Source: an uncultured Chitinophagaceae bacterium (GTDB lineage: Bacteria; Bacteroidota; Bacteroidia; Chitinophagales; Chitinophagaceae). Taken from it: a stretch of 27,585 nt of DNA. The stretch covers positions 1-27,585 of the forward strand of contig CALCEA010000046.1 of assembly GCA_937900675.1 (NCBI GenBank). Direction: 5' to 3'. Below are positions 17,035-26,600 of the stretch, piece after piece. A program made the translations under genes and the position numbers. The notes beneath the pieces were generated by a model. That model saw nothing but the letters and a program-made list of their open reading frames with translations, was not told where the DNA came from and did no database searches. Each line of letters starts with the position of its first letter. Positions within the stretch are counted from its first letter, which is position 1.

Positions 17035-19335
17035 ATGACATCATTTATTGCAAAAGCAAAACCTATTTTGATATTGGTTGCCCTTTTTTTTGTGGGTAGC
17101 CTTCAAGCACAAGATTTAAAGAGCCTAAGAATCAACCAATTATCTGATCAACAAATGATGCAGATTTGGCAGCAATTCTCTTCAAAGGGTATGTCTGAAT
17201 CTGAGGCAATGAAGATGATGGTGCAAAAAGGCTTGGGTCCAAATGAAGTGGGTTTATTCAAGAAGCGATTAGTGGGGCTTCAGGCATCCCAAAAATCCAA
17301 ATTTGGGTTAAGTGCTTCTAGCAAATCTTTGATTAAAGACACTTCGATGTTTTTACAAGATTCAAGTTGGATTAATGAGGTTCCTTCTTTCAGGATTAAT
17401 GATAAATATTATGGGTATAATTTTTTTAGTAATCCGAATACTGCTTTTGAACCTAATTTAAATTTGACTACGCCTAAAAATTATATTTTAGGTCCTGGAG
17501 ATGAATTGAATATTACTTTAAGTGGATTGAACGAAACAGATATCAATGCCAAATTAAATCGTGATGGCATGATTAGAGTAGAATATGTAGGTTTAATTTC
17601 TTTAACTGGCTTAACCATTGATCAAGCAAAGCAAAGAATATTTACAAGAATGGCCAGATCCTATCCTGCTTTAAGTTTAGGAAAAACAAAATTAAATATT
17701 AGCCTCTCTAATCTAAGAACTATTCGTGTAACTGTGATTGGAGAAGTTGAAAGGCCAGGTGCATACCAAGTTTCTTCTTTAGCTACTGTGTTTAATGTGT
17801 TATATCTTACTGGTGGTCCCACTATCAATGGTTCATTAAGAAATATTCAAGTGGTTCGTAATAATAAAACTATTGCTACCATCGACTTATATCCTTTCTT
17901 ACAAAAAGGTTTATTAAATTCAGATACTAGATTGGAAGATCAGGATGTTTTAGTTTTTACACCAACCTTAAAACGTGTTGAATTAGCAGGTATGGTTAAA
18001 AGACCAATGGTGTATGAATTACTTCCTAATGAAAATTTAGCACAAGCTTTAGCATATGCTGGTGGTTTTAGTGACTCTGCTTTCACTGATAGATTAAAAA
18101 TTGTTCAACTGCAAGGAAGAGAAAAATTATTCAAGGATATTGAACAAAGTTCTTTTGTGAATTATATTCCAATGCAAAGCGATTCTATTTATGCAGAACA
18201 AATGCAACCTTTGTTTGAGAATAAAGTAACTATTACTGGCGCAGTATATCGTCCTGGTGAATATGGATATACCCCACAATTGTCTTTACAATCTTTGCTT
18301 AAAAAAGCAGATGGATTAAGAGCAGATGCATTTTTAACTAGAGCAATTATTAAAAGAGTAGGAGCCAATAGAGAAAAAACAATTCTCTCTGTAGATTTAA
18401 CTACAATAAATACTAATGACATAACATTAAGCTCTGAAGATTCTATTCATGTTTTTGCTAAAGAAGATTTAGTGGATCAACAATATGTTACCATTGACGG
18501 TAATGTTCGCAATCCAGGAAAAATATTGTTCAGAAAAGGTATGCAAATACAAGACTTGATTGCCTTAGCAGGTGGATTTATGAATGATGCTGCATATCAC
18601 AGAGTAGAACTGTCAAGAATTGAAAAAAATAGAACCGACCAAATGAGTAATCAAATGGTTGATTTAATGAAATTAGAATTAGATGCTTCTTTAACTAATA
18701 AAGATGCAAAAACTTTATTAGAGCCTCAAGACTATATTTATGTTCCAAGATTATTGAATTATAAATTTATTGGGGATGTAAAAGTTAGAGGAGAAGTTTT
18801 GTTTCCAGGAAATTTTGCACTAGAGCGTCGTGATGAAAATATACAAGATATCATCAATCGTGCTGGAGGTTTATCTCAATACGGTTCTTTAAAAGATTTA
18901 CAAGTTTTTAGAAATGGTACAAGAATTGGCGTAAATCTTGAAAGAAATGCTGCTAAGGATATGGGATTGTTGATGTTGCCTGGTGATAGTATTTTTGTTT
19001 CAAGAAATGATCCATATGTTGAAATTGCAGGTGCAGTATATAATCCTCAATTAATAAGATATGAATCAAGTAGTTTCAAGTCATATATTTCAGCAGCTGG
19101 TGGTGTAAAAAATAGAGCATCTTTATCCAAAGCCTATATACAATATAGTAATGGCATTAATAGAAAGACAACCAAATTCTTATTCCTTAAATTTTATCCT
19201 AAAGTAAAATCTGGAAGTAAGATCATTATACCAGAAGTGCCCGAAAAACAAAAAGGGTTAACTATTGCAGAAATTACTGCATTCACTTCTATTATTTCTG
19301 GATTGGTAAGTTTAGCGGCCATCTTAAAATTATAA
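17035..19335 (+). CDS. Wza-type polysaccharide export protein with six SLBB repeats
   Basis: A 766-residue outer-membrane exporter, about twice the size of E. coli Wza. Residues 1-25 are a signal peptide (cleaved at LQA-QD); there is no lipobox Cys, unlike classical Wza lipoproteins. A helical region (about 30-110) precedes the polysaccharide export domain, which starts at NYILGPGDELNI (149-160). Six soluble-ligand-binding beta-grasp repeats follow, recognised by phrases such as GEVERPGAYQV, GMVKRPMVYEL, GAVYRPGEYGY, GNVRNPGKILF, GEVLFPGNFAL and GAVYNPQLIRY, most with a later GG(F/L/V) turn. The C-terminal GLVSLAAIL helix may span the outer membrane as in Wza. It forms the exit channel for the polymer and is 4 nt ahead of the Wzz gene. 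Confidence 0.9.
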   Translation: MTSFIAKAKPILILVALFFVGSLQAQDLKSLRINQLSDQQMMQIWQQFSSKGMSESEAMKMMVQKGLGPNEVGLFKKRLVGLQASQKSKFGLSASSKSLIKDTSMFLQDSSWINEVPSFRINDKYYGYNFFSNPNTAFEPNLNLTTPKNYILGPGDELNITLSGLNETDINAKLNRDGMIRVEYVGLISLTGLTIDQAKQRIFTRMARSYPALSLGKTKLNISLSNLRTIRVTVIGEVERPGAYQVSSLATVFNVLYLTGGPTINGSLRNIQVVRNNKTIATIDLYPFLQKGLLNSDTRLEDQDVLVFTPTLKRVELAGMVKRPMVYELLPNENLAQALAYAGGFSDSAFTDRLKIVQLQGREKLFKDIEQSSFVNYIPMQSDSIYAEQMQPLFENKVTITGAVYRPGEYGYTPQLSLQSLLKKADGLRADAFLTRAIIKRVGANREKTILSVDLTTINTNDITLSSEDSIHVFAKEDLVDQQYVTIDGNVRNPGKILFRKGMQIQDLIALAGGFMNDAAYHRVELSRIEKNRTDQMSNQMVDLMKLELDASLTNKDAKTLLEPQDYIYVPRLLNYKFIGDVKVRGEVLFPGNFALERRDENIQDIINRAGGLSQYGSLKDLQVFRNGTRIGVNLERNAAKDMGLLMLPGDSIFVSRNDPYVEIAGAVYNPQLIRYESSSFKSYISAAGGVKNRASLSKAYIQYSNGINRKTTKFLFLKFYPKVKSGSKIIIPEVPEKQKGLTIAEITAFTSIISGLVSLAAILKL

Positions 19336-19339
19336 TCTA

Positions 19340-20413
19340 ATGAACCTACAAAACGATACTTCTAATTATCCTTATGAACAACCTTTTTCATTCACTAGTT
19401 GGTTGAAAGGATGGATGAATACAATTAGTATAGTTTTAAAGGCTCATTTAAAATTAGTTTCATTAGTTGTTCTTATTGGTGCTATTCTTGGATTATTATA
19501 TAGTATTTACAAGCCTGTTAGATATAATGCTGAAATTACTTTTTCTGTAGAAGACAGTAAAAGTATTGGAGGTGGTTTATTATCTTCTTTAGGAGGTTCT
19601 TTAGGAATGGATATCGGAAGTATTGCTGGTTCTGGCAATGGTGTTTTATCTGGCGACAATGTACTTTCTTTATTGAAGAGTAAATCCATGATGGCACAAT
19701 GTTTAAAAACACCTTATGGAGATTCAAGCAATCAATATGCAATTGCAGATAGATATGCAGATGTATATGGTTTAAGAGAAAGTTGGAAAGGAGATAAAAA
19801 AATTGGTAGATTAGTTTATTTCGGTAAACCAGATGCAGATATTCGTTTACAAGATAGCTTATTGAAAATTATCATCAAGAGAATTGAAGAAAAGGAATTA
19901 AGCATCATCAAGCCAGATAAAAAATTAAACTTCTTCAATATTGCTGTTAAAACTAAGGATGAGTTAATGAGTTTGTTGATTACTCAAAGACTTATCAAAA
20001 TTGCTACAGAGTTTTATGTGAATGCTAAAGTGGGCAGGTTAAAAAACAATATCAATCGTTTAGAAAAAAGAACTGATAGTATTTCTCGTATCTTAAACCA
20101 ACAAACCTATACCGCCACAGAAGATGCCCGATTATTATTGAATGTCAATCCTGCTGATGTAAATGCACCCGTATATTCAGAAATTTCTCAAAGGGATAAG
20201 ATGGTCCTGACCACCATTTATGCCGAATTAATGAAAAATCTAGAAGTTTCGAAGGCTGCTTTGATTCAGGAGACACCTACGGTACAAATCGTAGATCAAA
20301 CAGGGTTTCCCCTTGAGAGAATAGAGGTAAAATGGTACCAGGGTATCTTGATTGGTGCCTTTCTTTCCTTCATGTCTATTTTATCTTATCTGTTGGTTAA
20401 AAAGAAGGATTAG
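19340..20413 (+). CDS. Wzz-type chain-length determinant (no kinase domain)
   Basis: Polysaccharide co-polymerase of 357 residues. Topology: cytoplasmic N-terminus, membrane helix 1 at about 38-60 (LVSLVVLIGAILGLLYSIY), a periplasmic region with a Gly/Ser-rich loop (GGGLLSSLGGSLGMD) and a coiled-coil-like stretch (RLKNNINRLEKRTDSI), then helix 2 near 333-352 and only KKKD after it. The Pro-containing segment before helix 2 (VDQTGFPLERIEVKW) is typical. The protein stops after helix 2, so it lacks the Walker-type tyrosine kinase domain of Wzc. It is expected to set polymer length with the Wzy-like protein and to contact the Wza-like exporter. It is the last gene of the locus; a 261-bp gap follows. 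Confidence 0.88.
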   Translation: MNLQNDTSNYPYEQPFSFTSWLKGWMNTISIVLKAHLKLVSLVVLIGAILGLLYSIYKPVRYNAEITFSVEDSKSIGGGLLSSLGGSLGMDIGSIAGSGNGVLSGDNVLSLLKSKSMMAQCLKTPYGDSSNQYAIADRYADVYGLRESWKGDKKIGRLVYFGKPDADIRLQDSLLKIIIKRIEEKELSIIKPDKKLNFFNIAVKTKDELMSLLITQRLIKIATEFYVNAKVGRLKNNINRLEKRTDSISRILNQQTYTATEDARLLLNVNPADVNAPVYSEISQRDKMVLTTIYAELMKNLEVSKAALIQETPTVQIVDQTGFPLERIEVKWYQGILIGAFLSFMSILSYLLVKKKD

Positions 20414-20674
20414 TCATTCATTTTTCTGTTTCTTGCACCGTTTTCATAAAATATTCATTTTAAATAAATTAGTATAATTTAATACTATGTAAATGATTGA
20501 TTATCAATATTTAATTATTAAATATGATTCATTTTCTGTAAAATGTTAAATATTTTGAAAAACTAATATCATTTCTGTCTTATATTTATTTCGGAATTAA
20601 AACCAAACCTAAACTATTTCTTGTTATTGCCCCCAGATAACAGTGGTTGTTTTATGCACTAAAACCATGTTATT
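20414..20674. other. AT-rich intergenic region after the polysaccharide locus
   Basis: No supportable gene; a possible 18-codon frame at 20494 is not credible. It contains a perfect AT palindrome (20507-20525), a 12-mer identical to one in the left flank (20498-20509), TATATTTA at 20581 as a poor -7 candidate with a TTG 23 nt upstream, and a non-coding leader ahead of the giant gene. No GC-rich hairpin with a T-run, and thus no clear terminator, is seen after the Wzz stop. Confidence 0.6.
20507..20525. repeat. Perfect AT palindrome (9-bp arms, 1-nt centre)
   Basis: ATATTTAAT and ATTAAATAT flank a single T at 20516. It consists only of A and T, in a region of over 75% AT, so chance formation is quite possible. 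It directly follows a smaller palindrome TGATTATCA (20498-20506). It could be an operator for the giant gene, a weak cruciform, or nothing. Confidence 0.45.
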
Positions 20675-23600
20675 ATGAGTCGTAATTTTTTCTTAAAAGG
20701 AATTGCTTCAATTCTTTTTGTATCTGCAATTTTAGTTTCTACTGCAAATGCACAGTCTGGTAAAAGAATCATTGTTGACAAAACTTCAACAACTAATTCT
20801 GGACTAAGTTTCTCAACAATAAAGATGGCGGTTGACTCTGCTGTGAGTGGTGATACGATCATCATTAGCGAGGGAGTTTATAAGGAAAAACTTAGAATCA
20901 CAAAACAAGGATTAACAATTGCTTCAAATTTTTTGTTAGATAAGGATACAACTCACATCTCTCGAACAATAATTTCTGGAGATAGTGTAACGCAACAATC
21001 ACAATTTGATGCTTTAATATATTTTAATGGATCCGGTCAATTTGATACTACACAATTAAAAGTAATTGGTTTAACACTAACCAAGGCTAGCAGATATGTT
21101 TTAAATATGAGATTGGGATTGGTATCTGATTGTATTTTAGCAAACAATGGGGTTAATTATTCCTTCCCTTTTATGTTTGAAAAAACAGTTATAAGAAATT
21201 CTAAAATCGAAAATAATAAAGGTCAAGCTATTTTCTTTTTTCAAGGAGATTGGGGTAATCCTCAATATACCACTGTTGAAAATTGCTTATTCTTAAATAA
21301 CTATTCTTTCTGGCAAAATTTATCATCAGGTAATCAAGAACCAGTTGGGATCAATGGTAATGGTGGAGCTGTTATTTACCTTAATAATTCAACTAAATTA
21401 AATTTAACTAATAATATTTTTTACAAAAACAATGGAGAAAATCTTATAAATATAAGCTCTGGAGGTCAAAGAGACACTATAAATATTGTAAATAATACAA
21501 TGTTTATGAATAAGAATAGAGCAATGTACAATAGATCTTGGGAGGGAGATGTTAATAATACATATTTTGTTACAAGAATACAGAATAATATTATATATAA
21601 TGATTTTGTTGTAGATAATTATAACTCAGAATTTTGGTGGGGTGCAGGAAGTAATTCTAAGCCAGGTCGAATGATCTTGAACAATAATATTATTCATGGT
21701 GGTTTCAATCCAGATCCAAAATATGGTTACGGTCCTTTAATTGAGATTCAATTTGATACAGCAAGCCATATGGATGTAATGCCAAGTTTTTCTGATACTG
21801 CTAATTTGAAATTTGATTTGACTTCAACATCAGCAGGTATAGGCGCTGGCCTAAGTAATTCGTTTGTTCCCAATAAAGACATTTTTGGAGTTGATCGTCC
21901 TAATCCTTCTGGATCAAAACCTGAATTAGGTGCAGTTGAAACTAGTACTGCATTGCCTAAACCTATTCTTACATCACTTCAAAACACTGTAATTGGTGGT
22001 AATCAAAGAATTAATATTGGATATTCGATTTTATCAAATCCAAAAATCGACTCTGTTGTAATTTATAGAAGTACTACATCTGGTACATCTAGTATGACAG
22101 CAGTTAATACAATATACAATGATCCAACTTTGAAAAGTATTTATACTGATATTTCTTCAATGACAGCAAGTACAACTTATTATTATGCTATTAAAACAGC
22201 AATAAAGGGAGCAACCGCTTCTTCAACTAGTACTTATTCTGACTTTAGCGAAGTAAAATCAATAAAAACTCCAGCAACTTCAAGTGCTGTTCAAAAACCA
22301 ACTAATTTTTCATTAGCAATAAGTGGACGTTCAGGTGTAAGTTTATCTTGGTCAATTCCAAGTAGTAATGGTTCAACTAAAATTATAATATACAGAGGTA
22401 CCTCAGCTTCAAAAATGGATTCACTTACTGAGATAAAAGATACTGCTTCTATTTACAATGACCTTACTACTTATCAACAAACAAAATATTATTATTATTT
22501 ATTGAATAAGGATAACAATGGTGTAGTGTCAGAGGCTAGCGATACCAAAGACTTTACTACTCCAGGTCCAACTCCAATCAGATGGTATGTAAGATCTGCT
22601 GCAACAGGAAGTGAGGGTGGTCGTGATTCAGTAAATGCATATAAGACTATTTCTAAGGCTTTTTCTCAAGCAATTAAAGGAGACACTATCATTATTTTAA
22701 GAGGAACTTATAATGAAAAAATTTCAATGACTCCAGGTTTAGTAGTTGGTTCTAATTACTTATTAGATCCAACAGATACTGGAGCAATAAGTAATACGAT
22801 TATTAGTGCAACTGGATTAAGAGGTAATATCATTACCTATTCAAATTCTAGTTGGTCAGGTCCATCAATTAGAAATTATTTCATAGGATTAAGTTTTAAA
22901 AATGTTTCTTCTAAAGTAGCTAAATTAGCGAGCTTTCAGTGGGGTGGTCCAGCTGCCTTTACTTTTGATAAATGTATTTTCTCAAATAATGGTGAAAAAG
23001 ACATTACAGGAGATAATAATACTGATTTTGAACAAAATACAAGATTCTTAATTTTAGGAGATAGTGCAATTATCAAAAATTCAATTTTCGAAAACAACTA
23101 TGCTCGTTTGAGATTTGAAGGAAATAATCCTCAATTAATCAATAACATATTTAGAAATAACAATTTAAATATGACAAGACCAGATAATTATTGGATTAAT
23201 GTTGGCTTAATTGATGGATGGACAAATGGTAAAGCTGATATTACTGGAAATATTTTTATAAATAATGGAACTTTAGAAAACTATGATGCTAACAGTTCAA
23301 ATAGAGATAGACAACATTATATTTTAAAGATGTCTGGAAATGACAGTGTATTTATTTCAAATAACACTTTTTATAATTCTAAAGTAACAAATATTGTTCT
23401 TGAAAACCAAACTCCAGTTACCTATTATGTAAATAATATTTTTTATAAAAACTACAAAGACTTTTTTGTTGCATCTTGGGCAAATACATTTTCAGATGTT
23501 TATTTCTTAAATAACTATTTCACAAACGATATTTCTAAAACTAATACGTTTGATAAACTTAGCCCAGTTTTTACAAATAATATTATCGCTCCAGATCCAA

Positions 23601-26600
23601 TGTTTGCTGACACTTTAAATTTAAATTTAAAGTCTTCAAGTCTATTGATTAATTCTGGAGTAAATAGTTTTGCAAAGTCAAACAACAGAAAAGTACGTTC
23701 TAAAGATCTATATGGAACAGATAGGCCTTCACCAAGTACTACTAATAGTGATATTGGAGCTGTTGAAAATATTTATGGATTTTCTGCACCAACACTTATG
23801 TCTTTAGATGGTGGCGATAAGAAAATTATTATTAAATGGTCAAAACCATTAAATGGCTCAATTGCGGGTTATGATATATATAGATCAACAAGTGATATTG
23901 CTGAGAGTAATAATACAATAACAGCATTTACTACAATTACCAATGCTGATACATTATCATATATAGACACTGCATTGACTAACTTAACAAAGTATTATTA
24001 TAGAATTAAAGCATTTACTGCAAATAAAGCTAGTTATAGTGGTTTCTCAAATCAATTGTCTGCTAAACCTAATACACCTCCAACTAAATTAGATACATTG
24101 AGTGCTTATGGCGGTGCTAGGTCAGTTATTGTTCAATGGAAAGATACTTCAAAAAGAATGTATAATGTTTATAGAGGTGTTAATGCTAATAATCTTGACA
24201 AAATTGCTTCAAATATTGATACTACTATATATGTAGACAATTCTGCATTTGCTAATGTTAAATATTTCTATGGAATTAAGGTTGTGGATTCAGTTGGTGC
24301 AGCAAGTGATATTTCAAAATTAGCATTTGCAACTGCATCAAATATTTGGATTATAGATACTGCTGGAAAATCTACTGGAAATGGCTCTGAAAAGTATCCA
24401 TTAAAATCTATTCAGTATGCTATTGATAATAGTATCTCTGGTGATACCATTTTATTAAATAATGGTACTTATGTTGAAGACTTACAAATTTTTAGTAAAA
24501 CTGTTGTATTAAAAGCAAGAAATTTAGGCAAGGCAATTATTAATCCTTTGAGTCCAAGCTCTAAACCAATTTTAAATATTCAAGATCAAAATCAATGGGG
24601 ACAATCTATTTATTCCAAGCCTCAAAATAAAATTATTGGATTAGTGTTTTCAGGTAGTACTTATACTAATTGGAGTAATATGCCACCAGCGGCAATCAAT
24701 ATCAATTTTAATTCAAACCCAATTTTCGAATCTTGTACTTTTACAAACAATAGTTCTCAATATGTATTTAATATAGATCAGTCTGCTCCTTTATTTAACA
24801 ATAGCTTGATCATTAATAATACAACGCAGAATGGTATATTTAATATTCAATATGCAGATACCAATCAGGTAAAAACAAAAGTGCCAAAATTTGTAAATAG
24901 TATTTTTGTTAATAACTCGTCTTTTAATAATAATTGTTGTGGAGCTGAAAGAGGCGTTGTGATTTTCAATTCAATTATTACAGAAAATGGTTACAACAAT
25001 AATTTCAACGAAAAATTATTTAGAGTTGAAAACTCTATAGTAGATAATCCAAAATTTGTTGCCCAAAGTTCTACGAATCAAGTTATAGATCCCCAGTTTA
25101 ATAATAGTGCTGCTTTTGACTATACTTTATCTTCTAATTCACCTGCACTAGGAAAGGGTTCAGCTCAATTGATTTTAAAAGGCGCAAACACTTCAGACAC
25201 ATTAAATGCTTTGGCTTATGATTATAATTATAACGATAGACCTAATCCAGCAGGCACTAAAAATGATTTAGGTGCTTTTGAGAGTAAGTATAGTGTAGCT
25301 GCACCTCAAATCTCAAGATTACAAAAATCTGCTAAGAATATTACTTTAACTTGGGAAAACCCAGTGACTTCAAATACTTATACATCTGTACAAGTGTATA
25401 GAGATACAGTAAGAACTTCATTGGATACAATCGCTCCATTAAGTAATATCACAGTGGATGTGACAAAAAATACCATTTCTGATGTATTGCCATCAGATAA
25501 AGAATATTTCTATGCATTAAAAGCAACAATAGGTTCAGGTAATGCTGCTGTTAAAACTGGTTTAAGTAATATTAAATCCTCATTGGATACCGTATATGTT
25601 CCTGCTTTGTCTTTTGCTTTGGATACCGCTTCATTTAAAGTTAGATCAGGAAGTAGAAATAGCAATCATGTAGCAAGTGCAATGAACTTGATTAATATCA
25701 GTGCTGATCGAACTCCAACTTTACCTAAATTGATTTTATATTCTCAAGAATTTAAATCAGTAGATAGTACCAGAGGGGGTGTCGCTTCAGATTCTATGAG
25801 CGTATTAAATATTACAAAAGTATCTGCAAACAGTACCAATATTAAATTTAGCTTAAACAAGGTTACTAATTTAGCGAAGGGTAAGGCAGATTATATGCAG
25901 ATATTAAACCCAATGAATGTGAATGGAGATGATGATGTTGATTTTGTAACCATCTTTAGAAAAAATGGCAATCAACAAAATAATACGCAGTTAGCATACT
26001 TGGTAAATAATAATAGCTTAACATTCAATATTGATACAACTAATGCTCCAAGGAATTTCATGGATATGAATAATACTTGGGGTGTGCAGACGAACTTTAC
26101 TTATAAGTGGAATCAAAAAACTTTCCCTTATTATGAATGGAATACATCTGTAGGCCAATCTATAGAATCTGCAGCAGAATATATGGATGGTAATTTTGAC
26201 GGAAAAGAGGAATTGATAGCTTCAATGCATCAGGTTAAATGGGAGCCAAACGCTTCAATTAATTTTACTAATACTTCACTTCAAAACGTTAATTCAGCTT
26301 TAAAATTAGTAAAGTTCGTGGATGTGAATAATGATGGTATTCCTGATATATTTGGAATGACCAACTGGGGTGGAGCAATTGGCTTAGGTCAAACAAATGG
26401 CAATCCTTTAGTAGTATTTGTATCTAATAAAAAAGACGGCAAATTCTACATGTACAATACAGGATTGAATGTAGATTGGAGTGCTAACTTATTTATTGGT
26501 GATTTCAATAGCAATAGAAAGGTTCAAATCTTCACTAGAGTGAATGGCGGTAGTTATAGATTATATGATCTAGATGCTACTTTTAGTGCAGCTAATGGAA

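Noticed and set aside
20414..20460. Intrinsic terminator after the Wzz gene
   Set aside because: No GC-rich stem followed by a T-run is present; the T-rich patch has no hairpin in front of it.
20494..20550. 18-codon frame in the gap after the Wzz gene
   Set aside because: Too short and AT-driven, with no sign of translation; it runs over the palindrome.
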